Source: Nocardioides currus
GTDB lineage: Bacteria; Actinomycetota; Actinomycetes; Propionibacteriales; Nocardioidaceae
Assembly: GCF_003057875.1 (NCBI RefSeq)
Contig: NZ_PYXZ01000005.1
Coordinates: forward strand, 1 to 64,000
DNA length: 64,000 bases
Direction: 5' to 3'
Position 1 is the stretch's first letter. Each line of letters begins with the position of its first letter. This document shows positions 15,346 to 23,028 of the stretch, one piece after another. Position numbers and translations under genes: made by a program. The notes beneath the pieces are model-generated. The model saw only the letters and a list, made by a program, of their open reading frames with translations, made no database searches and was not told where the DNA came from.

Positions 15346-16347
15346 TCAGTACTGGCGGTCGGCAAGGACCTCGGCGGCCTGCTCCGGGGTGAAGGCCGAC
15401 TCCTCGGTCAGCACCCGCGCGGGGACCTCCTCGCCGTCGAGGACCTTCTGGGCCAGGTCCATCAGCTGCGGACCGAGCAGGGGGTTGCACTCGACGATGT
15501 AGTTGATCTTGCCCTCGGACAGGGCGGTCATGCCGTCCTTGACCGCGTCGATCGTGATGATCTTGACGTCCTTGCCGGGCTCGAGGCCGGCGGCCTCGAT
15601 CGCCTCGATGGCACCCAGGCCCATGTCGTCGTTGTGGGCGAAGACGACGTCGATGGAGTCGTCGGACTGCAGGAACGACTCCATGACCTGCTTGCCGCCG
15701 TCGCGGGTGAAGTCGCCGGTCTGCGACGCGGTGACCTCGATCGAGTCGTCCGCGGCGATCTTGTCGGCGAAGCCCTCGGCGCGGTCGATCGCGGGAGCGG
15801 CGCCCGTGGTGCCCTCGAGCTGGACGACGTTGATGGTGCCGTCGCCGTTGGCGTCGGCGTCGGCCGCGTTGTCGACCAGCCACTGGCCGGCCTTCTCGCC
15901 CTCGACGACGAAGTCGGAGCCGAGGAAGGTCTTGTAGAGCGACGGGTCGGCGTCGACGGCGCGGTCGGTGAGGATGACCGGGATGTTGGCGGCCTTGGCC
16001 TCCTGCAGGACGGCGTCGAAGCCGGTCTCGACGACGGGGCTGAAGGCGATGACGTCGACCTTCTGCTGGATGTAGGAGCGGATCGCCTGGATCTGGTTCT
16101 CCTGCTTGCCCTGCGCGTCGGTGAACTTCAGGTCGACGCCCTCGGCCTTCGCCGTGTCCTGGATCGACTTCGTGTTGGCCGTGCGCCAGCCGCTCTCGGC
16201 ACCGACCTGGGCGAAGCCCATGGTGATCGCGCCGTCGCCGCTGCCGCCGTTGTCGGTGCCGCTGCTTGCGTCGGAGTCGCCGCAGCTCGTGAGAGCGAGG
16301 CTGCTCAGGGTGATCGCTGCCGCAGCGACCAGGGTCTTGTTCACCAC
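15346..16347 (-). CDS. sugar-binding lipoprotein, YtfQ type
   Basis: A 333-residue periplasmic-binding-like lipoprotein. The signal peptide ends in a lipobox (LALTSCG), so it is anchored by a lipid-modified Cys at the outer face of the membrane. The mature part is a type 1 sugar-binding fold (ITMGFAQVGAESGWRTANT, VFAHNDDMGLGAIEA), the segments typical of YtfQ galactofuranose-binding proteins. Because the operon encodes araBAD, L-arabinose, possibly in furanose form, is the likely ligand. It is the first gene of the operon, with a GTG start and AGGA in the leader. Confidence 0.93.
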   Translation of the reverse strand: MVNKTLVAAAAITLSSLALTSCGDSDASSGTDNGGSGDGAITMGFAQVGAESGWRTANTKSIQDTAKAEGVDLKFTDAQGKQENQIQAIRSYIQQKVDVIAFSPVVETGFDAVLQEAKAANIPVILTDRAVDADPSLYKTFLGSDFVVEGEKAGQWLVDNAADADANGDGTINVVQLEGTTGAAPAIDRAEGFADKIAADDSIEVTASQTGDFTRDGGKQVMESFLQSDDSIDVVFAHNDDMGLGAIEAIEAAGLEPGKDVKIITIDAVKDGMTALSEGKINYIVECNPLLGPQLMDLAQKVLDGEEVPARVLTEESAFTPEQAAEVLADRQY

Positions 16348-16406
16348 TGTGTTCCTCCAAGTGAGAGGGGCTGTCGCCCTGTGTGACTGGTGTCACTTGC
16401 GATGAG

Positions 16407-16420
16407 TGTGAACGCTAACA
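16407..16420. promoter_or_regulatory. LacI-type operator 1
   Basis: TGTGAACGCTAACA is an imperfect palindrome of the LacI-family type, centred on CG. It lies about 60 bp before the binding-protein start. A nearly identical box lies 57 bp away (16464). Either LacI protein in the region could bind it. Confidence 0.6.
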
Positions 16421-16463
16421 TTCCGGTCCGTCAAGCCCCTGTCGCAACTTTCCCACGACTCGA

Positions 16464-16477
16464 TGTGAACGCTCACC
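16464..16477. promoter_or_regulatory. LacI-type operator 2
   Basis: TGTGAACGCTCACC, whose core GTGAACGCTCAC is palindromic in ten of twelve positions. It shares the first ten bases with operator 1. Two similar boxes 57 bp apart, upstream of the transport operon and downstream of the second LacI gene, suggest cooperative or looped repression. Confidence 0.6.
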
Positions 16478-16524
16478 TGAACGGCGGCAGGAACAGCCGG
16501 ACGCCACCTCGGTGGCTCGCCCGG

Positions 16525-17553
16525 TCAGTGGCGCGGTGCGGTTGAGCCGCGCACGAGCAGGGTCGGCTCGATGAGCGCGACCTCCGGGTCGTCGTCCCCG
16601 CGCACCGCCGCGAGCGCGACGCTGAGGGCACGCCGACCGAGCTCGGAGAAGTCCTGCGCGACGGTGGTCAGCGCCGGCCAGTAGAACTCCGCCTGCGGCA
16701 CGTCGTCGAACCCGACCACGCTCACGTCGTCGGGCACGCGTCGGCCCTGGGCGTGGAGCGCGTGCAGGACGCCCAGCGCCATGAAGTCGTTGCCCGCGAA
16801 GACGGCGGTCACGTCGGGGTCCTGGGCGATCCTGAGACCGGCGCGATGACCGCTCTGCGACGACCAGTCCCCCGCCAGCTCCGGCCCGGGCAGCAGCCCG
16901 CGCTCCTCGTGGGCCGCGCGCCAGCCCGCCTCCCGGTGCCGGGCCTCGATCCAGTCCGCGGGTCCGCTGACGTGGGCGACGCGGCGGTGGCCCAGGTCGA
17001 GAAGGTGGCCGACGGCCAGCTTCGCGCCGGCCTCCTGGTCGATGCCGGCGGACAGCCGCTGCCGCTCGGTGACTCCCTGCACCATCACGACCGGGATGCT
17101 GAGCTGCAGCGACTGCGTCATCTCGACCGCGTCCTTGTGGGGTACGGCGACCACGATCGCCTCCACCGCCTGGTCGCTCAGCCGGTCGACGGCCCTCTGG
17201 AGCCCTTCGAACGAGAACTCCGGCAGGCCGATGATCGACACGTCGTAGCCCTGGTCCTGGCCCGCCTCCTGCACCCCCAGCGCGATCATGCTCGGGCCGT
17301 ACAGCGCGAGGTGCGCGGTGACCATGCCGATGCGCCGCGACCGGTTCGTGGCCAGCAGCCGGGCCGCGAAGTTGCGGCGGTACCCGAGCTCCTCGATCGC
17401 CGCCACGACCCGCAGGCGCGTCTCCTCCTTGACCAGCGAGGCGTCGTTGAGCACCCGCGAGACCGTCTGGTGGGAGACGCCGGCGAGCTCGGCCACCTGG
17501 GCCATGCTCGGCGAGCGCCGTACGGCCGCGCGGCGCGCCTCCTGCTCGGTCAT
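16525..17553 (-). CDS. second LacI-family regulator
   Basis: A 342-residue LacI/GalR regulator. The helix-turn-helix reads MAQVAELAGVSHQTVSRVLN and the effector domain ends SVVGFDDVPQAEFYWPALTT. It is a paralogue of the operon-internal LacI protein: the HTH is nearly the same, so the two may compete for the same operators, while the ligand-binding domains differ more. ATG 17553 gives the usual length; a long upstream extension is rejected. It lies directly upstream of the arabinose transport operon and points the same way, with the two operators between them. Confidence 0.92.
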   Translation of the reverse strand: MTEQEARRAAVRRSPSMAQVAELAGVSHQTVSRVLNDASLVKEETRLRVVAAIEELGYRRNFAARLLATNRSRRIGMVTAHLALYGPSMIALGVQEAGQDQGYDVSIIGLPEFSFEGLQRAVDRLSDQAVEAIVVAVPHKDAVEMTQSLQLSIPVVMVQGVTERQRLSAGIDQEAGAKLAVGHLLDLGHRRVAHVSGPADWIEARHREAGWRAAHEERGLLPGPELAGDWSSQSGHRAGLRIAQDPDVTAVFAGNDFMALGVLHALHAQGRRVPDDVSVVGFDDVPQAEFYWPALTTVAQDFSELGRRALSVALAAVRGDDDPEVALIEPTLLVRGSTAPRH

Positions 17554-17623
17554 GGGGGCGATCCTAGGACGCGGCACGCGGTTTGCCGCCCACTCGCGGC
17601 CCGGTCGGGGGCGGGTGTTGCGG

Positions 17624-17689
17624 TCAGGCAGGTCGGGGCTCGGACCCGAGGGCATCGAGGATGGTGTGCAGCTCCTCGTTGAGCCAGTC
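17624..17689 (-). pseudogene. possible 3' remnant of a deleted regulator gene
   Basis: A 21-codon open stretch reading DWLNEELHTILDALG, ending in TGA and preceded at once by an in-frame TAG. It looks like the helical end of a lost protein. It sits where a regulator of the MMPL exporter would be expected, next to a CTGAT-AGCC-ATCAG box. The short length makes this tentative. Confidence 0.25.
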
Positions 17690-17723
17690 CTAGGTTCGTC
17701 GCCACCGAATCAGTACAAGTCTT

Positions 17724-17737
17724 CTGATAGCCATCAG
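17724..17737. promoter_or_regulatory. possible operator upstream of the MMPL gene
   Basis: CTGATAGCCATCAG has 5-bp perfect arms around AGCC. It is 26 bp before the MMPL start codon, just ahead of a GAGGAG ribosome site, so a bound protein would block transcription or initiation. Confidence 0.35.
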
Positions 17738-17763
17738 GAAACCAATACCGAGGAGCCGGACCG

Positions 17764-19899
17764 ATGAATCGTCTGACCGCCGTGGTGCTGCGGCACCGAG
17801 TGATCGTCGCCCTGGCCTGGCTCGCCATCGCGATCGCCGGAGGCACGACGGCGCCAACGACCGTCGACCGCCTGACCTTCGACTTCGACCTGCCCGGGCA
17901 ACCGGCCTACGAGACCAACCAGCGGATCATCGACCAGTTCGGCAGCGGCGGACTCACCGATCCGCTGCTCCTCGTGGTCGATGGCGCCGACGCGGCCTCG
18001 CGCGCCGACGAGGTGGCCGACGGGGTCCGCTCGGCGGTCCCAGGCACCCGCACCGTCTCCCCCGGTGACGACGGCGCCGGCGTCCTGGCCACCGACGAGG
18101 ACTCGGCGATCGTCGTGGCCTATCCGCCGCTGACCCCCGGCCCCGAGTCGTACGCCGAGGCCCAGCCCGCACTCGAACAGGTCGCGCGGGGCGCAACCAG
18201 TGATCGGACGACGGTCACGCTGACGGGCTTCTCGGTGCTCGAGGAAGGTGGTGGCGACGACCGCGGGCTCATCGTGGAGGTGCTCATCGGGGGGATCGGC
18301 GCGCTCGTCGTGCTGGGCCTGGTCTTCGGGTCGCTGCTCGCGGGACTGCCCCTGATGGTCGCGGCGGTCTCCATCCTCGGCACCTTCCTGGCCCTGCTGG
18401 GCCTGACCTACCTCACCGACGTCTCCGCCGTCGTGGAGTACCTCATCGCGCTCATCGGTCTCGGCGTGGCCATCGACTACTCCCTCCTGGTCGTGACGAG
18501 ATGGCGCGAGGAATCGGCCAAGGGGGTGGACAACGACGAGGCCGTGCGTACGGCGATGGCGACCGCCGGTCGATCGGTCGTCTTCAGTGGCGTCACCGTG
18601 GCGGTGTCCCTGGCGGCACTCGTGCTGGTGCCGATCCCCTTCCTCCGCAGCATCGGGCTCGGCGGCCTGTTGATCCCGCTGTTCAGCGTCGCCGTCTCCC
18701 TCACCCTCGTGCCGGCCCTGCTCAGCTGGGCAGGGCCACGCATGAACTGGCCGCGGCGCAAGCCCGCAGTGACGCGCAGCCGGCTGTGGGCCGGGATCGC
18801 CACGAGAGTGCTGCGCCGGCGATGGCTGACCGTGGCCGGCTCCGTCGTCGTCCTCCTCGCGATGGCCGCGCCCGTGCTCGGCCTGACCCTCGGCACGGCG
18901 CAGCTCAGCGGGCTGGCGAACAGCTCGACGGCCTCACGCGCGCTCGTCGACGCCGTCGAGGGCAGCGTGCCTGCCGGCGTGGTCCGTCCGACCGAGGTCC
19001 TCGTCCCCGAGGGCGACACCCGGACCACCGTCGAGCGCCTGCAGCGGCTCGACGGAGTGGCCGCCGTGGTCGCGCCGTCGGGACAGGAGTGGTCCGCCGA
19101 CGGGCGGTCGCTGCTCCAGGTCTGGACCGACACCGACCCCACCACCGAGGCCGGACGAGCGGCCCTGCAGCGGGTCCGTGACGAGGCCGCGGGCCTCGGC
19201 GCCGACGTCGGTGGCACGCCGGCGGAGGACGCCGACTTCATCTCGGCCGTCTACGGCAAGGCGATCTGGGTCGTGATCGGAGTCGCCGTCGTGACGTTGC
19301 TGCTCCTGGCCCGCGCCCTTCGCTCGCTCTGGCTGCCCGTCAAGGCACTGGCCCTCAACGCACTCTCACTGGCCGCCGCCTACGGCATCACGGTCCTCAT
19401 CTGGCAGGACGGGTACGGCACCGAGCTGCTCTTCGACCGCAGCGCGACGGGTGCCGTCACGATCTGGGTGCCCATCGCGGCCTTCGCGTTCCTCTTCGGG
19501 CTGTCCATGGACTATGAGGTGTTCATCCTGTCCCGCATGCGTGAGGAGTACGACGACACGATGGCCCCCGCCGCGACCGTCCCCTCCGCCGATGCACCGA
19601 ACGAGCGCGAGGCGACGGACCGCGCCGTGGTGGAGGGCATCGCGAACACAGGACGACTGGTCACCTCCGCCGCCCTGATCCTGTTCTTCGCCTTCATCGC
19701 CCTGTCCACGGTCCCGACCGTCGAGGTCAAGGTGCTGGCCACGGCCCTGGCCTTCGGCATCGCCATCGACGCCGTCATCGTCCGCGGCCTGCTGGCCCCG
19801 GCCCTGGTCGGGGTGCTCGGGCGTGCGAACTGGACCATCCCTCCGATCCTGGCGCGGGTGCTCCGGCTACCCACCGCCGAGCCGTCATCTGGCCCGTAG
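17764..19899 (+). CDS. MMPL-family (RND) exporter
   Basis: A 711-residue MMPL protein of the RND superfamily, an inner-membrane exporter driven by the proton gradient. The N-terminal helix (VIVALAWLAIAIAGG) is followed by a periplasmic domain and then a block of helices with IGLGVAIDYSLLVVTRWREE. The second half repeats this with FGLSMDYEVFILSRMREEY, carrying the Asp-Tyr pairs typical of the family. GAGGAG precedes ATG 17764. Actinobacterial MMPLs export lipids or drugs; the substrate here is unknown. A strong hairpin follows the stop. Confidence 0.93.
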   Translation: MNRLTAVVLRHRVIVALAWLAIAIAGGTTAPTTVDRLTFDFDLPGQPAYETNQRIIDQFGSGGLTDPLLLVVDGADAASRADEVADGVRSAVPGTRTVSPGDDGAGVLATDEDSAIVVAYPPLTPGPESYAEAQPALEQVARGATSDRTTVTLTGFSVLEEGGGDDRGLIVEVLIGGIGALVVLGLVFGSLLAGLPLMVAAVSILGTFLALLGLTYLTDVSAVVEYLIALIGLGVAIDYSLLVVTRWREESAKGVDNDEAVRTAMATAGRSVVFSGVTVAVSLAALVLVPIPFLRSIGLGGLLIPLFSVAVSLTLVPALLSWAGPRMNWPRRKPAVTRSRLWAGIATRVLRRRWLTVAGSVVVLLAMAAPVLGLTLGTAQLSGLANSSTASRALVDAVEGSVPAGVVRPTEVLVPEGDTRTTVERLQRLDGVAAVVAPSGQEWSADGRSLLQVWTDTDPTTEAGRAALQRVRDEAAGLGADVGGTPAEDADFISAVYGKAIWVVIGVAVVTLLLLARALRSLWLPVKALALNALSLAAAYGITVLIWQDGYGTELLFDRSATGAVTIWVPIAAFAFLFGLSMDYEVFILSRMREEYDDTMAPAATVPSADAPNEREATDRAVVEGIANTGRLVTSAALILFFAFIALSTVPTVEVKVLATALAFGIAIDAVIVRGLLAPALVGVLGRANWTIPPILARVLRLPTAEPSSGP

Positions 19900-19906
19900 A
19901 CGGCAC

Positions 19907-19938
19907 GAGGCCGGTTCCCCATCTCGGGAACCGGCCTC
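19907..19938 (+). terminator. hairpin terminator after the MMPL gene
   Basis: GAGGCCGGTTCCC and GGGAACCGGCCTC form a 13-bp perfect stem around a six-base loop. It lies directly past the stop codon and before the tRNA gene on the other strand. No T-run follows, as is common in high-GC actinobacteria. Confidence 0.75.
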
Positions 19939-19957
19939 TGACCTGCGGAAACAGGAG

Positions 19958-20029
19958 TGGGCGATACTGGGTTCGAACCAGTGACCTCTTCGGTGTGAAC
20001 GAAGCGCGCTACCACTGCGCCAATCGCCC
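19958..20029 (-). tRNA. tRNA-Val (anticodon CAC)
   Basis: The 72-nt minus-strand sequence folds as a standard cloverleaf: acceptor GGGCGAT pairing with ATCGCCC, D-arm with AGTGGTAGC, anticodon stem CTTCG/CGAAG around TTCACAC, and T-arm with GGTTCGAACC. The anticodon is CAC, so it reads GUG valine codons. CCA is not encoded. Confidence 0.95.
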
Positions 20030-20068
20030 GCGTGGTGCGGCGGTGACTCTACAGGGCACCGGCGCCGG

Positions 20069-20587
20069 TCACGAAACCGGTGTCTCGTCGACGACGCCGT
20101 CGGACTCGTCGTCGGCCCGGTCGATCGCCCGGGTGAGCTCCTCGACCGCTTCGGGGTGGCCGTAGAAGCGACGGTAGGAGTAGACGATCAGGGCCAGCGC
20201 GATGAAGCAGGACGCGATCTGGGTGATCCCGGTCCACAGTCCGCCGGGCAGCCACCACGACTCGGCGAACGGCCACCAGTCGGGCGCCGGGGGCTTGATG
20301 ATCCAGAGCACGCCGCAGGCGGCGAGCGCGATCGCGCCGGTGACGGACATGACGATGCGCGGCCAGGTCTCGACGCCCTCGGCCGCCCCGCGGAGAGCCC
20401 GCAGGCGCACGGGCTCCACCCGGCGCTCGGCCCACTCGTACTGCTGGGACAGCAGCGCGAGGCCGGCGAAGATCCCCAGCAGGCCCGGGCCGGGCAGGAA
20501 GATCGCGGCGACACCCGCGAGAAGTAGGAGCCAACCGAGGCCCTCCAGTACGATCCGCTTCGCTACACCGGTTCCTGGCACCCCCAT
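20069..20587 (-). CDS. PGPGW/TIGR02611-family membrane protein
   Basis: A 172-residue membrane protein with the PGPGW-type signature LLAGVAAIFLPGPGLLGIF near residue 25. It has two further hydrophobic helices, one containing AIALAACGVLWIIK and another near TQIASCFIALALIVYSY. The acidic tail ends DETPVS. Members occur widely in actinobacteria and have no known activity. ATG 20587 was chosen to give the family length; no strong ribosome site is visible and a longer open frame exists upstream. It is divergent from the SsgA-like gene. Confidence 0.8.
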   Translation of the reverse strand: MGVPGTGVAKRIVLEGLGWLLLLAGVAAIFLPGPGLLGIFAGLALLSQQYEWAERRVEPVRLRALRGAAEGVETWPRIVMSVTGAIALAACGVLWIIKPPAPDWWPFAESWWLPGGLWTGITQIASCFIALALIVYSYRRFYGHPEAVEELTRAIDRADDESDGVVDETPVS

Positions 20588-20640
20588 CAGGACGACACCG
20601 GTTCTCGGATAGCACCATCGACTGTTCGTCCGATCACCAC

Positions 20641-20658
20641 ATGACCCTATCGGGTCAT
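20641..20658. promoter_or_regulatory. inverted repeat between divergent genes
   Basis: ATGACCC TATC GGGTCAT is a perfect 7-bp inverted repeat around four bases. It lies between the divergent starts of the PGPGW gene (20587) and the SsgA-like gene (20790), so it could bind a regulator of either. Confidence 0.35.
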
Positions 20659-20789
20659 ATGGAACACCGATCAGACATTTGGGTCGACAAACTGCGTGCA
20701 GGCCGTTGCCTTTGGGCCAGACTGCCGTTGAACAGACCAGCACCACCCGCCGCACCCCCCGGACCGGCACCTCCCGAAGGAGTCCCCCC

Positions 20790-21212
20790 ATGAGCCAGCA
20801 GCCTGTCGTTGCCGACGTCGCCCGTGACGTGATGCTCGAGTGCCTCGACGAGAGTGGCAACAGCCACCGGATCGAGACCGTGCTGGGCTACCACCGTCCG
20901 GACCCCTTCGCCGTGTCGATGACCTTCCTCGCCGCCGACGAGCCCCTGACCTGGACGTTCGGTCGCGACCTGCTGCTCGCCGGCCTGCACGAGCCGGCCG
21001 GTGCCGGCGACGTGCACGTGGCGCCCGCGGTCGCCCACGACGGCAGGGCCGTCGTGCACGTCACCCTCAGCTCTCCCGACGGCGAGCTCCTGCTCGCGGC
21101 CGACGCCCACCAGGTCTCCGACTTCCTCGACGACACCCTGGCCCTCGTGCCCAGCGGCCTCGAGAGCGTCAACCTCGACGTCGACGACCTGATCGCCCAG
21201 CTGCTCGGCTGA
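20790..21212 (+). CDS. SsgA-like (SALP) protein
   Basis: A 140-residue SsgA/SsgB-type protein. This small family links cell-division site choice and septation in actinobacteria; in sporulating species SsgB brings FtsZ to the septum. DPFAVSMTFLAADEPLTWTFGRDLL is the conserved central segment, shown here only in part, and SSPDGELLLAADAHQVSDFL follows near the end. GAAGGAG precedes ATG 20790, which decides the start over a longer open frame. Its stop nearly meets that of the ABC gene on the other strand. Confidence 0.88.
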   Translation: MSQQPVVADVARDVMLECLDESGNSHRIETVLGYHRPDPFAVSMTFLAADEPLTWTFGRDLLLAGLHEPAGAGDVHVAPAVAHDGRAVVHVTLSSPDGELLLAADAHQVSDFLDDTLALVPSGLESVNLDVDDLIAQLLG

Positions 21213-21213
21213 C

Positions 21214-23028
21214 CTACGCCGTCCCGTGCTGGGCGACCCACGACGCGTGGAGCCCGGCGTAGACGCTGCCTGACTCGGCGGCGAGCACGGCGTGCGGCCC
21301 CCGCTGCACCACCCGGCCGCGGTCCACGACCACGACCTCGTCGGCGTTCTCCGCGGTGGAGAGCCGGTGCGCGATCGTCACCGACGTCCGCGACTGCATC
21401 AGCCGCTCGAGGGCTCGCCCGATGCGCATCTCCAGCTGGGGGTCGACCGCACTGGTGGCCTCGTCGAGCACCAGCAGGTCGGGATCGGCGAGGTGCGCGC
21501 GCATCAGTGCCACCAGCTGGCGCTCGCCGGCCGACAGCGACTCGCCGCGCTGGCCGACCTTGGTGGCCAGACCGTGCGGCAGCCCGTCGAGCCAGTCACG
21601 CAGGCCCAGCTCGTCCGCGGAGGCGAGGATCTCGGCCTCGGACGCGTCGAGCTTGCCGTAGCGCACGTTGGCGGTGATCGTGTCGTCGAAGAGGAACCCC
21701 TCCTGCGGCACCAGCACGACGCTGCGGCGCAGCGAGTGCTGGGCGATGTCACGCACGTCGATCCCGTCGAGCAGCACCGCCCCGGTCCGGGGGTCCATCA
21801 GTCGGGTCAACAGCTTGGCGAACGTCGACTTGCCCGACCCGGTCTCCCCCACGATCGCGACGCGGGTGCCGGCGTCGATGTGCATCGAGACGTCGGACAG
21901 CACGTCGGGGCCGTCGGGATAGGCGAAGGTGACGTCCGCGAAGGTCACGTCCAGCGGGCCGCGCGGCAGCTCCTGCCCGTCCGGTCCGGGATCGACCAGG
22001 TCGGCCGGCGTCTCCAGGATGCCGATGACCCGGCGCCAGCTCACGATCGCGTTCTGCGCGTCGGTGAGGATCTGCGTGCCCATCTGCACCGGTCCCACGA
22101 AGAGGGTCACCAGGAACGCGAAGGCGAGCACGCGCCCCGCGGTCATGTCGGTGGTGAAGCCGAGCAGCACGCCGACGACCAGCACGCCGGCGTTGGCGAG
22201 CCCGGCGGAGATCCCGCCGAGCGAGAACGACACCACGGTGAACCGCTGCGCGCGCGTGCTGGCCGCCTTGAACTCGTCGATGGCGGAGTCGATGCGCTGC
22301 TGGGTGCGGTCCTCGACGGCGTACGAACGCACGACCGCCGCGCCGACGACCGGCTCGCTGATCGCGCCGAGCAGCACGCCGACCTGGTGGCGCACGACGC
22401 CGTAGGCCTGCGACAGCTTGCGCTGGAAGTAGCGGATCGAGAGGAACAGCGGGGCGAAGCACAGCCACACGACGAGGGCGAGCTGCCAGCTGTAGATCAC
22501 CATGATCACGGTCGCCACCAGCATCTGGCCGACGCTGACGACGAAGATCAGCCCGCCGAAGACCAGGAACTGGCTGACCTGGTCGACGTCGCTGGTGACG
22601 CGCGAGACCAGCGCGCCACGGCGCTCGGTGTTCTGCGTCAGCAGCGGCAGGTCGTGGACGTGGCGGAACGCCTTGATCCGCAGCGTCGCCAACCCACGCT
22701 CGGAGGTCGAGAAGAGCCGTGAGGTCATGGCGTAGGACGCGACGCTGGTGACCGCGATCGCCACGGCTGCGGCGAGGCCGAGCCACACGACGTAGGACAG
22801 GCGAGGGCCGCCCGGGGCGTTGAGTCCCTGGTCCAGCGTCTGTTGTACGGCGATGGGCACGACGACCTGGCCGCAGGAGGCGAGCACCGCGAGCAGCAGC
22901 GTGGTGCCCAACCCGTCGCGCAGCTCGGGCGAGATGGCGACGCCGCGACGGATCGTGTCCATCGCGCCGATGTCCTCGCCGGAGTCCATCCGGGTGCCGC
23001 TCGTCGGCTCGGCGGTCGTGGTGCTCAC
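21214..23028 (-). CDS. type I ABC exporter, second half of a pair
   Basis: A 604-residue half-transporter: six membrane helices (about residues 40-320) followed by an ATPase. Walker A is GETGSGKST, the signature is LSAGERQ (Ala for the usual Gly), and Walker B is LLVLDEATSAVD. The GTG at 23028 overlaps the stop of the partner gene by four bases, which suggests a heterodimer as in TmrAB- or Rv1819-type pairs. The substrate is unknown; lipids, peptides or drugs are possible. It is not coupled to the tandem-repeat region further upstream. Confidence 0.93.
   Translation of the reverse strand: MSTTTAEPTSGTRMDSGEDIGAMDTIRRGVAISPELRDGLGTTLLLAVLASCGQVVVPIAVQQTLDQGLNAPGGPRLSYVVWLGLAAAVAIAVTSVASYAMTSRLFSTSERGLATLRIKAFRHVHDLPLLTQNTERRGALVSRVTSDVDQVSQFLVFGGLIFVVSVGQMLVATVIMVIYSWQLALVVWLCFAPLFLSIRYFQRKLSQAYGVVRHQVGVLLGAISEPVVGAAVVRSYAVEDRTQQRIDSAIDEFKAASTRAQRFTVVSFSLGGISAGLANAGVLVVGVLLGFTTDMTAGRVLAFAFLVTLFVGPVQMGTQILTDAQNAIVSWRRVIGILETPADLVDPGPDGQELPRGPLDVTFADVTFAYPDGPDVLSDVSMHIDAGTRVAIVGETGSGKSTFAKLLTRLMDPRTGAVLLDGIDVRDIAQHSLRRSVVLVPQEGFLFDDTITANVRYGKLDASEAEILASADELGLRDWLDGLPHGLATKVGQRGESLSAGERQLVALMRAHLADPDLLVLDEATSAVDPQLEMRIGRALERLMQSRTSVTIAHRLSTAENADEVVVVDRGRVVQRGPHAVLAAESGSVYAGLHASWVAQHGTA

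Noticed and set aside
13591..16386. 931-residue plus-strand open frame opposite the arabinose transport genes
   Set aside because: It is antisense to well-supported ABC genes and has no recognisable domains.
19907..19938. Attachment site beside tRNA-Val
   Set aside because: The repeat is a stem-loop at the end of the MMPL gene, and no copy of the tRNA end or integrase lies nearby.
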